From assembly GCA_029948255.1 (NCBI GenBank), contig JALIZF010001645.1, forward strand, positions 248,001 to 312,000: a stretch of DNA of 64,000 bases, in the 5' to 3' direction. Below are positions 13,701-24,354 of this stretch, piece by piece; position 1 is the first letter of the stretch; each line of letters opens with the position of its first letter. Source of the stretch: Telmatactis stephensoni. Lineage: Eukaryota; Cnidaria; Anthozoa; Actiniaria; Isophelliidae. The position numbers and the translations under genes were made by a program. Under the pieces are notes generated by a model. It worked only from the letters and a program-made list of their open reading frames with translations. It did no database searches and was not told where the DNA came from.

Positions 13701-16700
13701 GTCCTGTGACAAAGCCATTTTCACAGTCATATTAAAAGTGCTCTAGTACAATAGTAAGGTTAGAGCAGATTTCGTATGAATGTGAAATGACCATGCCATG
13801 CCGTGATTATGTCAGTGCCATGATGTCTATAAAAACATTTGAAATTCTTGTCGTAACAGTGCTGTGCTGTGATCATGCTGTTTTCACAGTTATATGAAAA
13901 CTGCTCTGTGAAAGACATTAGTGACCTTAAGCACCAAAAATGTAGAATTTTCACCACAAATGTATGAGAGGTGCACACCCCATCAGTTACCACAGGATAC
14001 AATGTAGATCTCTAATAGATCCTCCATTGCACAGTCACAGATCTCCTGCATTCATGACCACTGTTCTACGTTCTTGGTGCTAAAGCTCACTATACTGTAC
14101 CTTCAAACAGGGATCTTCAATGAGGAAAGGATCATGCATGTATAGACAAATAAATACAGTTTGTACTAGAGAATGACCATCCAACCAGGTTACCTAGAAA
14201 AATATTAACAAAATCAATAATAATGACAATACATTCAGTAGAACCTTTATATTACAAACACCTCAATAATACAGACTCCCTATAATTATGTCCCAATGCT
14301 GGAATCTTCATACATTCAGTCACCTCTACATTACACAGCTTTGGTGCTGCAGTTCTAAAGACATTCCATGATTATACTTTGAAATATATACATGAACTTA
14401 ACATTTTAATGTGGCTAAATGAAATTTAGGCAAAGTTAAAATCGAGACATACCACCTAAGCCATGCATGGGCCCTCACATGTGGCTATACTCATGCTGCA
14501 TCAAAGCCAATGCATTGTTCTTGTGGATCATTGTGGATCCATTATTCTTGCTGATTGTAGTGGATGAGCAGAGCGCAGCTCGCATGTTTTTAGCATGTGG
14601 AGAGGTGTGCGTTTAGAATTCGGCTCCCAGAAACATCAAATTTGCTAATTACACCCTCTTTCCCACAAGCCACTTTGCTTGGGGTCAGCCTTACATGATT
14701 GTACATCTGAGTGTGTTGTTTGGCAATTCTGACAGTTGGTCAATGTTTGTGTAATAATGTAGTTACAAGTGTCTTACCAGACAAGCTAAAAGTTCATCCA
14801 TTATCCCAAGAAGTTCTTCCGATGTAAAATCTTTTATCTTTATCAAACCAGCCTAAGAATAATAATTATTGGAGACATTTGATGTTAGTACTTTTAGGAA
14901 AATTGAAGAATTGTACAAATTATACTTTTATATTGATTTTTATTGAACTTAAAGATAAATTTAATTACCTCTACAGCTGATTTAAACTGTATGACTTTTC
15001 TAGTTTTGTTACAAAGCATTCCAGCATCCATTTTAGGATCCATAATTTCAATAGCAGACATTGCCTCAAACAAACCAAACCTATAAAAAAAAACTTGCTA
15101 CATTAATTTGTTACCAGCTTTAAATCCCTAGATAAATAAGTAAATACCGGTAAGTAAATAAAGTTGTTGACTGTCAGGTCACTGGCATTATGCAGACTTC
15201 CTGTAAAGGACTAACTAGCTATAGACGTACATGTAGGTACATGTACTTGTACACTACACTGACAACACTCTTTACTGCAACAATGCTTGTATTGTAACCG
15301 ACAATCTATAAACATTTAGTTGGATTTTGGGTTTTTCTGATCTGCCAATCATGTGAAGGGCGGGCAGAGCTTATGCAAAATGCTCTTGATCTGACCTCAA
15401 TCCACTTTTGTCATCTGCCTTGAAGTCCCTTGAGGGCATTTGCATAAGCTCTGCCCGCCCTTCACATGATTGGTGGCAAATTCACTGATGGTCGGGATAC
15501 AAGCATTTTCACACTGTAAAGGTTCAAGTTCAAGATCCTTATAGTTCAGCTCAGTGGACTGCAATAAAGTCAGACTTATAGATTGTTTATCATTAGTTTG
15601 ACAGCCATAACCACGTATTAGACTAAGGAAACTGTCAAAAACATAGAACTTTAACTATTCACTTACAAATTATCGTGGACAAGTTCACCATGTTTCAAAT
15701 CTAAATGGAATGTAGAAAAAAAAGTTGACTTTACAATTGAAGACATCAGTGTAAAAATAATAAGTGAACTTTCTTTTATTAACACAGGAAAGTTGACTTT
15801 CACAGCTCATTTGTGCTGTTTATGCAGGGCACTCTTCAATTACTGTTAGAATGTAGTAAGACTGAAGTTATATATGATATAATATCAAGGCAGACATCTC
15901 CCTGTAGCAGCCTAAACACACAATGTAACTTTACCTGCAAAGCATTCTATTCCACTTGTGACAGTTGCATACAACAGTTGTGCAGGAAACTGGAGTTGAC
16001 ACATGGTGTAACGCCTCTGTTGTGTGCAAACTGCAGAGCTCATAATAAGGAGACAAAAACTTTGCACTCACCCTTATGAAACCTTGGAAAGCTGAATTTG
16101 TCATGTTGCCTACATTTGGGCTATTTTCAGAATCTGATTTACATGCCAAAAGCAATTGGTAAATTTTCAATTTGCACAAGTGGCTGGTCCAACAATATAT
16201 AGCCCAAATAAGAGGCATGCATGCAACCTATTACATCATGTGACATATATCCTGGTTTTGCTCGCCTGGTGAAACTTTCCAGAAAAGTTGCAGGAAAGCT
16301 TACATTGTGTGTCAAGGGCCTTAAAATTGTTCCTAGTAAGTGCAACAGGTAAAAAGGTCCAGGCCTTCGTTTAACATTCGTAGTTCCTTTACCTGGAGGC
16401 TAGTCTTCCCGGAGACTGATGGTATGCTAATTTTACCTCCCTCTTTCCATCAGTGCTCCATTTTAAGCTAATTAAAGCTACATGGGAAGGAAAGAAGTCA
16501 AAACAAGGACATGAGGTCACTGGCATGTGGGAATCGAACTCAGGACCTCTCCCATCAAAAGCAATGCACTAACCAACTGTGCCATCCTTGTTCCTATAAA
16601 CAACAAAGTTACAGTGCTATGCTTCAAACCATGCCCACTACCACAAAAATTTTTATTACTTTTTGGCATCTTTTTGACAACTTTGAATACTGCTAACCAA

Positions 16701-19429
16701 TTAATTAGATATTGGTGCTTAGCTTTGATGTCTCAATATGTGCTGTTTGTACATCACACATCATTACACTGATATACAAACTTCATCTATCAAACTGATC
16801 AAAGTGAAGTGCTGATATTTCATTGGTTAGCAGTATTCAAAGTTGTCAAAAAAATCAAAAACTTTGTGGTAGTGGCTATGGTTCAAAGTTCATAAATTGA
16901 CAGACCCGACGACTACTATGTGCATCAAGGAACAGGTCCCAGTGGCCTCTTACCAGTTGATGCTTTCTTAAATTCCTCTGTTAAGTCAATCCAATTGTAT
17001 TTCACTTCAGTTGTACCTTGAAGAAATAACAAATAAGAATGTATTCTTCCAAGTTGCAAATAAATTAAATATTAAATAAATACTAAAATAAAAAATAAAT
17101 AATCTTCTACAGCAGGTCACGTAGTGGCTATTCTTCTGCTGGCACTCACACTCACTACCTCTACATTAAATATTTTGCATACATCGCTCAACTCACATGT
17201 AGATTTTTGCTTTAAGATTAAGACACATTACCTACATAGTAATCACAAAATCTCACTTAATATATGCTATAATTCATTAGTTCATTAGTTGAGCATTAGT
17301 TTGACCTACTCAATCAATTCCTTCAGCCAAAAACTAATCCTGAATTCCTGAATTCACATGGCTGATCACATAAATGTACACTGTAAGTACAATCTAACAA
17401 TAGATTCAAGTCAGGGGTAGGGTTTTCAAATCTAATGTTGTTTTAGAATATTATATTTCCTGTTTCTGAGCTTTCCTGCGAGTGCAAAGCTTGAGCCACT
17501 CGGCAATAATCTTATTGTAAATAGTTCACAGTGACTGCTTTCTGATAGATTTGAGAACAGAATTTCTAGTTCAAAAGATGTCTCAGATCAGAGCCTTAAA
17601 CTGCAGTCTAGATCTTGGTTTTCTTAGCACTCTAAGTCTCAGTATCAGATTTTCCAAAGGGGTTGGAGTCTCAGGCTCAGATTTTCCAACAAGTGTCTCA
17701 GCGTCTTGGTGAGTCTTAGCCTGCATTGCTGGAGGTCTGTGGTTTTGTGGTTTTTGGGGCGGAGGAAGAAATGAAAGACCGCCCGCCCGAATACGTTGGG
17801 ATTTCGAGTAGCCGTCTACTGACCTTTTGACACGAGAGCATAATTTGACACACATTGCTCAAGCGTAGCATTCAAAACAAACACTTCTTTGTAAAATACA
17901 GTAAGTCCAAAATGTGCTAATAAAACCTTAGTAAAAACTAAAGCTATATATAGGCTGTAAATGAATTCTGTAGATTTCAGTTAAGTAAAAAAACCTTTGA
18001 ACTGAAAATGGAAACTTTGACGAGACAACCTTGGAACAGAATTTATTGTGAAACTCGTAACAGCTGAGAGATGGTCAGAAATAACACTTAATGATTGATA
18101 TATATATAATATATAACCAGTGTTGACTTTCAAAACCGGAGGGAATTCATACATACTTGTGGCCCTCAAAATAAAGAATGAATATTCAAGTAACTTTTAT
18201 ATGTTTTGACTGTGATTATCCATTATAGATTTTGATCAATTGATGGCAGATTTGATGGCGTCTCATTCTGGCTGACAGCAATTTAGCCAATCAGTAATTC
18301 CTATCACCAGTGGATGGACAACTCGAAAACCCAACGTATTTGGGTACAGGTGGTCTTTCATTTCTTCCTCTGCCCCCCCCCCCTCCCCCCAAAACAATGC
18401 AGACCGCCAGTAATGCAGACTTGGTGAGTCTCAGATTTCACCATTTGCCACCCCTAAAATCCAAGTTTTGGTCCTTGCGAGATGTCAACAGTATTTTGAC
18501 TTTCTTTCAAAGCCACATTTAAGTCAAAATATTGTTGACTTCAACATCTATCAACTTACAAGGACTTACAAGGCAGAGTATAGTTTGAATCCGTCATTTA
18601 AAAAAACATTTTGTGGTAAATAAAAAAACTTGAACCTTTAATATTTGAATCCACCATTTTGAATTATTTCTAATATCCGCTGACAAAACGAGCCCCGAGG
18701 GGGCGAGCCGAGCTGAGCCATCCTTCAGGACTCGTTTGCCACAGTGATACTGTATGTTTGTTCAGCAGATATTTAAAAAATCAAATGGCCGATGTAAATA
18801 CAAATCAAAAGATATTCTGCCGTGCTCCCTTGCTTGGATTTTGTTATAATGACTTCCTTTCATGGGTTGACAAGGCTTATGTATATTTCAAACTGTTGGA
18901 TGGCTGTGTTTGTGGCCAAAACCCTTTATATGCTTCCTACTGGCCTTAGTATGATTGTATTTCGTGGTTTCACCCAAAAATCACATTTTTCCAAGTAGGA
19001 ATAAATCTTTCTCCCAATCGAAATACAGAATGGTTAAAAAATGGGAAATTAATATTCGTTTCTGGGAATTAATTTGACGGAAAAATACCAAAAATAAAAT
19101 TATCTTTGAAGTCATTGAAACGAAACTAAAACAATTTATTTGGTAAGTGAAATTGCACTTTATAATTTATAATTCTAATTTGTATTTGAAATAATACATA
19201 CCAAGTTTTGACAAGCTGCTAGTCAAAGCCTCCACATCATCGTCATCTTTCGACTCGCTTGCTGCGCTGCAAGGAAACGACCAAGGCGCGAAAAACTTTT
19301 CAGAAAAACCAACCAAGAGAAAAATAGTTAATAAAACTATATATACCTTGCTTCTGTATCAATAGTTTCTTTTTCAGCCGTATTTTGGTCTTCTGCCGGT
19401 ATTTCTACATTCACTTCCCCTTCCGCCAT
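1718..19429 (-). CDS. NAA35: N-alpha-acetyltransferase 35, NatC auxiliary subunit (Mak10 family), 3' end missing
   Basis: NAA35 scaffolds NatC (with NAA30 and NAA38), which co-translationally acetylates Met-hydrophobic N-termini. Exons, 5' to 3': 19429-19347, 19266-19202, 17016-16954, 15700-15667, 15080-14969, 14852-14778, 14193-14101, 13492-13418, 12507-12441, 11868-11825, 11288-11241, 10624-10535, 9803-9713, 9251-9163, 8528-8445, 7256-7197, 6845-6742, 5720-5654, 5382-5284, 4849-4813, 4412-4288, 3938-3856, 2620-2573, 1948-1866, 1783-1718. All have GT-AG borders, and phases chain without a break for the first 19 (481 codons). Family landmarks: [16 protein letters not shown] (about residues 88-103), [11 protein letters not shown] (~202), [17 protein letters not shown] (~318), [12 protein letters not shown] (~458), a lysine-rich run at 2573-2620, and [14 protein letters not shown] in the last exon. 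About 628 of roughly 725 residues are present. The C-terminus (human VRYEHRFAPF onward) was not found. The 4849-4813 to 4412-4288 junction is out of phase, so a microexon for the LKQEPQ segment is probably missed. Confidence 0.95.
2157..2428. mobile_element. MITE with TACACTTATTTCAAA terminal inverted repeats
   Basis: The left end TACACTTATTTCAAAAAA is mirrored at the right as TTTTTTGAAATAAGTGTA, and TA dinucleotides flank both ends. The interior is also loosely palindromic and has no ORF. It sits in a NAA35 intron. The terminus resembles the elements at 51675-51917 and 13068-13368. Confidence 0.75.
2818..3512. repeat. Imperfect tandem duplication in an intron, second copy interrupted
   Basis: The block starting CTGTCCCTGGTTGGGGGT at about 2818-3087 recurs from about 3088 to 3512. 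The shared order is TTTTATGTTCTATTTGACCTGA, GGATAAAACATCTGAAACAT, CAGATATATTT and CTCAAAACGTATAT. The second copy carries about 207 extra bases at about 3206-3412. Confidence 0.65.
3653..3853. repeat. Microsatellites (ACTC)n and (ATC)n
   Basis: An ACTC tetranucleotide array lies at about 3653-3708 and an ATC/ATT trinucleotide array at about 3808-3853. Both are in the intron between NAA35 exons 3938-3856 and 2620-2573. Confidence 0.85.
4635..4797. mobile_element. Hairpin MITE in NAA35 intron
   Basis: ACACCAGTTTCCATACATCG at the left is repeated inverted at the right as CGATGTATGGAAACGTGGTG, with further arm pairing inside (GGTTCACTGG with CCAGTGAACC). It lies in the one NAA35 intron whose flanking exons do not match in phase. 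Confidence 0.75.
5059..5265 (+). mobile_element. tRNA-derived SINE
   Basis: The head contains TGGTTAGTGCGCGG (A-box-like) and GAGTTCGATCCCC (B-box-like) at tRNA spacing. An unrelated body follows, then a TTACCTTTTACCTTTTTT tail. It sits in a NAA35 intron. Confidence 0.7.
5798..6409. mobile_element. Nested palindromic MITEs with 7-bp target-site duplication
   Basis: The outer element (5805-6402) has inverted ends CAAGAGACCATAATAC and GTATTATGGTCTCTTG, flanked by ATAATAA on both sides. Inside it are two further palindromes. 5871-6191 has ends AAGGTGCGGTAATACGAGCA and its complement plus long GC-rich arms. 6192-6337 has ends AAGGCTATTTTTA/TAAAAATAGCCTT and arms built on CATCGCGCGCGCAAGG. The open frames here are by-products of the palindromes. 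The host is a NAA35 intron. Confidence 0.8.
7075..7122 (+). repeat. Probable LINE 3' tail (ATT)n
   Basis: CCAATAAATC followed by a TTA/ATT array. The same form occurs at about 44500-44530 and 48320-48345, and inverted at about 20131-20160, as expected for 3' ends of L2/CR1-like retrotransposons. Too short for a firm family call. Confidence 0.4.
7423..7549. mobile_element. Hairpin MITE
   Basis: Inverted arms GGTTATTAACCGAGCACGAG / CTCGTTTGCTCGGT, followed inward by AAAATATCAGACCGAGGTC and GACCGAGGTCTGATATTTT. It has no coding capacity and lies in a NAA35 intron. Confidence 0.7.
8776..9150. repeat. Two (GAT)n microsatellites
   Basis: ATGATGATAATGATGATGATG lies around 8776-8808, and a longer (GAT)n array around 9105-9150, just downstream of NAA35 exon 9251-9163. 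Confidence 0.75.
10105..10519 (+). mobile_element. tRNA-derived SINE with (TTTAC)n tail
   Basis: The head has GGCTTGGTTGAGTGCC (A-box-like) and GGGTTTGACTCCCAGC (B-box-like). A ~300-bp body follows, ending in repeats of TTTAC/TTACT. It is a different family from the SINE at 5059, since the bodies do not match. It lies in a NAA35 intron. Confidence 0.7.
12176..12323. mobile_element. MITE, about 150 bp, copy 1
   Basis: Ends AGAGTAGATTTTATATGA and TCATACAAAATCTGCTCTA are mutually inverted. The interior contains GGCACGGTTATGGCAGGAATTTC and CATGGCACTGACA. The same element recurs at 13761-13918 and 55144-55291. Confidence 0.7.
13068..13368. mobile_element. MITE with TATAGCTATTTCAAAA termini
   Basis: The left end TATAGCTATTTCAAAAAAGG is mirrored by GCTTTTGAAATAGCTATA. 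Subterminal arms GCAATTGGTGATTGCATGAC and GTCATGCAATCACCAATCGC also pair. TA lies at both ends. It is in the NAA35 intron upstream of exon 12507-12441. Confidence 0.75.
13761..13918. mobile_element. MITE, about 150 bp, copy 2
   Basis: Ends TAGAGCAGATTTCGTATGAA and TATATGAAAACTGCTCTG are mutually inverted. The interior matches the copies at 12176 and 55144 (TGTCTATAAAAACATTTGAAATTC). A partial copy lies just upstream at about 13600-13745 (TTTTCACAGTCATATTAAAAGTGCTCTA). Confidence 0.7.
15344..15477. mobile_element. Hairpin MITE
   Basis: Arms of about 36 bp: GCCAATCATGTGAAGGGCGG continuing to CAGAGCTTATGCAAA at the left, with the near-perfect complement at 15440-15477. The interior is about 60 bp. 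It lies in a NAA35 intron. Confidence 0.75.
16515..16600 (-). mobile_element. tRNA-derived SINE head, reverse orientation
   Basis: Read on the minus strand it contains GCACAGTTGGTTAGTGCATTG (A-box region) and GAGTTCGATTCCCACATG (B-box region) at tRNA-like spacing. No aminoacyl stem is evident, so this is a SINE rather than a tRNA gene. Confidence 0.55.
16620..16895. mobile_element. Palindromic MITE
   Basis: CCACTACCACAAAAATTTTT and TTTGACAACTTTGAATACTG / CTAACCAAT at the left are repeated inverted at 16827-16895. Arms are about 70-80 bp. It lies in the NAA35 intron between exons 17016-16954 and 15700-15667. Confidence 0.75.
17640..18480. repeat. Inverted repeat, possible larger non-autonomous element
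   Basis: The stretch around 17700-17830 (AGGAAGAAATGAAAGACCGC, CGTTGGGATTTCGAGTAG) recurs inverted at about 18315-18440 (CTCGAAAACCCAACGTATT, GGTCTTTCATTTCTTCCTC). The spacer is about 480 bp. No transposase was recognised. Confidence 0.55.
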
Positions 19430-21258
19430 CTTGAATTTTTTGAGCCTTAAAAGGCTTATGGGAAATATTGGCCCGAAATATTCCCAGAAGTCCTGGGAGA
19501 CCTTTGAGTTGGTTCGCTCACAGGTAGCCCAAGCTCTACCTTTAAACGAAGCATTTTAACGACGCGAACAAAATATACGCAATATAAAATTAACGCCAAT
19601 ATAAAATTAACGCCAATTTTAAAAAAGCAATAACAAAAATAAAGTATTTGTAAAAATCACACCAAAGTTAGCAAACTTGAAATTTTGAAGTAGTTTCGAT
19701 AAATAGCCCCAAAGTTGTTGGCTTTTTTTCCATAGAAACGTTATGTACGGAAGCCCTTTTATGCGATGTGGGGCAACTTTACATATTTACAGAGGATGGC
19801 ACCCAACAGTTAGAATTGCAATCACCTATAACTCAGTGGCCCTAAAATAAGAATATCTTACGGCCCAAAAAAGTCAATCAAATATATAGACTGATAACTT
19901 AAACATCGATGAATAATTCCGAAAGTTTCTCACGTGTTTAAAATTTTAAAACGATATTGAATATTTGGCACAAATGGGATTTCTATATGTTTCATGCTGG
20001 ATCACGTGTTATTTCTCTAGACACGGGTGAAAAACGCATTGCGCATGCTCGAAAATTCGGTGGGAATTCGTAGACGCGTTGGTGTTGTCATTCGTCTTTA
20101 CAAATAAAATTACCGTCGATTAAACTGTAATAATAATAATAATAATAACTTTATTTACGTGTCAAAAATTGATAGCAGTTTCCCACTAAGTAAGGACACC
20201 TATCTAAGAATATAACTGTCGTGTATTATGCGAATTTCTCGTGTATTATTTGACTAGGGAAAGACAACAACTAAAGCGATGTAGGAAAATAAAGCACTAA
20301 CTTTTCATGGACAGCCCACAGGTAGCCCAAGTTCACTATGAGAGATGATTTACTAGAGAATTTAGGGTGACTTTTGAGCATACGATTTTTTGCCTTAAAT
20401 CTTAATAAAATTTATCAAAATACTCACAGTGTTTTCTTTGTGTTCTCAATGATCTCCTGTCTGAGTTTCAGCGATTTTCGTTGAGTTTAGCTGACTTCAT
20501 GTCACTGGCCCCACATAAAAGTCACCCTATATTCTCTAGTAAATCATCTCTCATAGTGAACTTGGGCTACCTGTGGTTAAACCTTATGTACATACATTAT
20601 TTAGTATTTTATCTAGGAAAGGGGTTCAACGTCCGACAAGTGCCTGCCTCGTCCCCGTGCCAGTTTCCTTGAGTTTTGATTTGTATCAGTTTTTCGCGGG
20701 GCGTTTTGTTTGCCTTCACCGTTTACTGGTCCAGTAATTCTACTTTTTCAGGGGCATTTTTGATTTCCTCTCATCATTGAAGAGCTCCCCATACCAAACT
20801 TGCAGTTCTATATCTACAAGTCTAGTTTTAATCGCGCGAAATGAGGCTGGGGCCTGAGAAACCACTATCATTTATCCCTGTCCACAAATTACCAATTATT
20901 ACCCAATCCATATTAATTGATCTAATTCCAATTTTAATTTAAAGATCCAATGTGCATTGTTACTTGAACCAATTGCTTTCCTTAGCATTAATGCGGCCAG
21001 CTTTTGATTGTTCAGTTTGCTAATTAACTAAATTAATCCGGACTTTAATATATCTAAGCTTAGCGGCACCAACATTAATTGGATTGACCTAGTTCGGCTA
21101 AACAAGCTGAATTTTAGTAGCAATCTTTCCAACCCCAAGAAACATTTTGCAAAATTTTACATGAACTGACTTGACAAGTTCGTCTTTTGATACCTCGGTG
21201 CCCCAGACTTCGCTACCATATAAAAGAATTGGGAGGGGAAAGGGGACGGGAGGCGCGC
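19430..21258. other. Intergenic region upstream of NAA35
   Basis: The first part is the presumed NAA35 promoter and 5' UTR. No other gene was recognised. It holds a probable inverted LINE tail (about 20131-20170) and the MITE at 20317-20575. A fragment CACAGGTAGCCCAAG at about 19517 repeats that MITE's terminus. Confidence 0.6.
20317..20575. mobile_element. MITE with about 50-bp inverted termini
   Basis: The left arm CACAGGTAGCCCAAGTTCAC continues through TATGAGAGATGATTTACTAG to AGGGTGACTTTT. The right arm is its almost perfect reverse complement. The interior has no ORF. Confidence 0.8.
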
Positions 21259-21544
21259 GGAGAGCAGGCAACGCAGGTTATCAATAGGCCTTTTATCATA
21301 CGAATTATTTCACCATTCTATTTACATGTCGGACGTGCACGCGGGGTTTTCGGTCTCGATACGGGTTTTTTCCGGACCACCTCCGAAAATCCTTATGTGC
21401 CCCGTCACGTGACTATTTCCAAAGGTTTTCCAGAGAGCTTCTTCTTCTTTTTCGTCGTCTTCTAAATTCATCTTCTTTTACTTTCATTCGACTTCTTTTT
21501 CATTTTGTTAAATTGGCTTTCGATCAGATCAAGTTTCTTTGCTT

Positions 21545-21757
21545 TCAGTGTTCCTCGAAATTCTCCTCTGCAACTCCATCTGCATGGTCTTTTCTTACTG
21601 GCAGCACATTATGTACAGACAGTACTTGGGAGTGGAGATTTCCTACATCTTGGTAGTTTATACTTTCTCTTTGCGCTGAGACTGGATTTTGTTCGTTTCT
21701 CTCGGCGACAAAAACTGATGCCGAGGCTTGCTGTTCATTGCTGTTCTGTACTTTCAT
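21545..21757 (-). pseudogene. Duplicated C-terminal tail of the GPCR (relic)
   Basis: This stretch encodes the last ~71 residues of the intact receptor at 24355-25578, from KVQNSNEQQASASV to the same stop, with one visible change (VLPVRK for VLPIRK). Downstream sequence is shared too (21259-21545 matches 24079-24355). Homology stops abruptly at 21757, where the receptor's membrane region should begin; the joined sequence instead matches 27822 onward. It is a truncated duplicate, not a gene. Confidence 0.9.
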
Positions 21758-22118
21758 TGTTATCCCCAAAGATGCTAAAAACTTAAGGCGATTTTGAGCG
21801 ATTTTAGGCAATTTTAGGCAATTTTAGCACCCGGTCGAATAGGCCTTTTATTGGCTGGTTATATATAAACTAGGTATGATATACAACGTCAGCGCGAAGG
21901 AAATCAAACGGGGAGGGGGAATTAAAAATAAAAGAATTGTTTTCCATGACGAGCAATAATGAAGAAAAGCGCCGAAAACTAGACCTGCAAGTTTTAATCC
22001 AAATTTTCTTTCTGGATAAACACTCAAATCCTTTTTCTACCGGTTAAAACTGATGTACCAAGATGAAATACCTGTTTAAAATGGATTTTTGAATTGTACA
22101 AAGACTTCAAGCTGAATA

Positions 22119-22260
22119 GAGCGATAACACTTAAACCGTGAAATAACTTAGTAACTAAATAGAGACAAATAGTAGCAAAACCCTTTGTTTTCTATTGTTT
22201 CATTAGTACTATTTGTACTTTTTAGTTAGTGCTTGTTTCACGGTTTTAGTGCTATCGCTC
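22119..22260. mobile_element. MITE inserted in one copy of a duplication
   Basis: Ends GAGCGATAACACTTAAACCGT and its near-complement ACGGTTTTAGTGCTATCGCTC, flanked by TA. The paralogous stretch near 28195-28215 (GCTGAATCTAAAGAAAAC) lacks it, so it inserted after the duplication, or was lost cleanly from the other copy. Confidence 0.75.
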
Positions 22261-22748
22261 TATAAAGAAAACATAACAGCAAATGAAGGCCTAAACCTTA
22301 TTTTTGATCCAAATTTTAGCTTTAGATTAACAGTACTTTGATTCAGCAACTTTCATTGGCCAAAACTACTTACAGACAACTTACTCAATACTTCCTTAAA
22401 AACTTTCTGACGAAAATGATTTTAGTTTTGTACAACAGCTATTCTTTAACTCAGGAGTTTTTGTCGTTCACTGCTCCAACGAGGGAGGTGCTCTCCCAGA
22501 AAAAAATAATCTTTTCAAATGAAATCTTTTCAGTTGTTCTTGTGCACAAAGACGACTGGAATCCCTTCTAATCAAACTGTTTTAGTGTTCACAATGTGAT
22601 GACGCAAATGGAGGTTTACTAAAGCAAGTAAAAGTTGAAAACAGGAACTGAGGAAATGCATATACTGTACGTAACGTGAATTTTGACAACAGAAAATAGA
22701 CATTTGTTTCCTTTCCGATGAGTGTAAAAAAGAGCTATAGCTCTGAGT

Positions 22749-22925
22749 CAAATAGCAGACCGAGAAGTTTATTCATGTATATTATTAGAAGTCAAATAAT
22801 ACAAGAGAATATTCACTCGGTCTTCATTTTATAGATCTACTAAAATGAAACACCGAGCGAATCTTCTCTTGTATTATTTGACTTCTAATAATATACATGA
22901 ATAAACTTCTCGGTCTGCTATTTGG
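22749..22925. repeat. Near-perfect 80-bp-arm palindrome
   Basis: CAAATAGCAGACCGAGAAGT continues for about 80 bp to CGGTCTTCATTT. A loop of about 13 bases follows, then the inverted arm ending CTTCTCGGTCTGCTATTTG. The paralogous copy at about 28695-28785 keeps only the left arm. Confidence 0.8.
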
Positions 22926-24078
22926 CTGAGAGATGTGCTCTTCAGTACCAGGAAATTTACTGTCAGAAAAAGGATCAGAAAAATTAACAATAGAAATTTA
23001 GTGCAAATTTGAACTTACAAGGGTTTTCAAGCTAATTTAACACATGATTTCACATACAAATGCAAGGGACGGATCATGGTAATTATATTATGTTCTTAGT
23101 TTTTTCGAGTCAGCTGTAAAAAGTCTCATGAGACCAGATCTTACTGTTTATGCATTTATGCACATAACTCTTATTTTACTTACGCTAGAATACAGGAAGC
23201 TAGACACAACTGAGGAGGTAAGAAACGAATTAACGATGCCAGGGAAAAAAGGTGTTGATTTAACTGAACTGACGCAATCTAAAACACTAACTAAATTCAC
23301 AACGTGTGAAATTAGAAACAAACGCGAAAGCTGACAGCAGGTGTTTATTGAAGAAATTGAAGATGGTTTTGAGTTTTCTGTCCCCTTATTGACACACTCA
23401 TGAACTCATAAAATGTTCAAAACTCAAGTGGAATCACGAGCGCGGCAATGTAAACGCCCCCTTAATCTGTTTGTAAGTGTTCACAGTGTAGTGACGCAAA
23501 TAATGGAGGTTTACTAAAGGAAGCAAAAGATTAAATTAAGTGCCTATAAAGTCTAGCCAGAAATAATTTCTCTCAAAAGAACTTGGCCTCTGAAACAAAA
23601 ATATTTTGAAAAGTGGGTTGTTCACTTTCTGTTGACCGACAAAAAGCGCTGCAAAGAAAAAGCACATTTTGGGCATCCTGTGGAATCGAAAAATTTGTGA
23701 GAACACTGGGAGACTGAGACTCATCAAGAATAAAGTTTAATTTAGACGCAACAAGCTCTTAATATCCTTGTATATTGTTGTTGGTGTACACTATATTTAA
23801 CTTCTGCTACAAATTCTACTACTTTGATATAGGTATTGTCAGACCTTTCTTTGAGTCTGAATGCCGTGATTCCGGACATTACGTCACAATGTCAAAGTTT
23901 ATTATCAAGCAAATGAGTTTATTATTAACCAAATTCGTCCCAGCCTTCCAAAAGATGCGGATTTTTGACTCCTCTCCTACCCAGCCCCCCTCCCTTCCCC
24001 TTTGTCCTCCTTCCCCCTCCCCTCCCCTCCCCTCCCCTCCCCTCCCCTCCCCTCCCCTCCCCTTCCCTTCCCTTCCCT
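22926..24078. other. Intergenic, partly duplicated, ending in (CCCCT)n
   Basis: No gene recognised. 23195-23345 is a diverged copy of 29055-29215 (AACGAATTAACG, GTGTTGATTTAACTG, AAATTCACAACGTG, AGCAGGTGT). 23465-23530 repeats part of 22580-22640. A CCCCT pentanucleotide array lies at about 24013-24080; its minus strand is a G-run repeat able to form quadruplexes. Confidence 0.6.
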
Positions 24079-24354
24079 TCAGAGCCGGAAACGTAGGTTA
24101 TCAATAGGCCTTTTATCATACGAATGTTTTTACCATTCTATTTACTTGTCCGACGCGCGCGCGGGGTTCTCGGTCTCGATACGGGTTTTTCTGGACATCT
24201 ATCGAAAATCCTTATGTGCCCGTCACGTGACTATTTCCAAGGCTTTGGTGAGAGCTTTCGCTTCTTTTTCGTCGTCTTCTAAATTCTTTTGCATTTTTTC
24301 GACTTGTTTTCATTTTGTTAAATTGGCTTTCGATCAGATCAAGATTTTTTGTTT

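Noticed and set aside
21187..21786. Plus-strand frames of 92-93 codons
   Set aside because: They are antisense to the duplicated GPCR tail and its flank; the same frames appear over the intact gene at 24315-24590.
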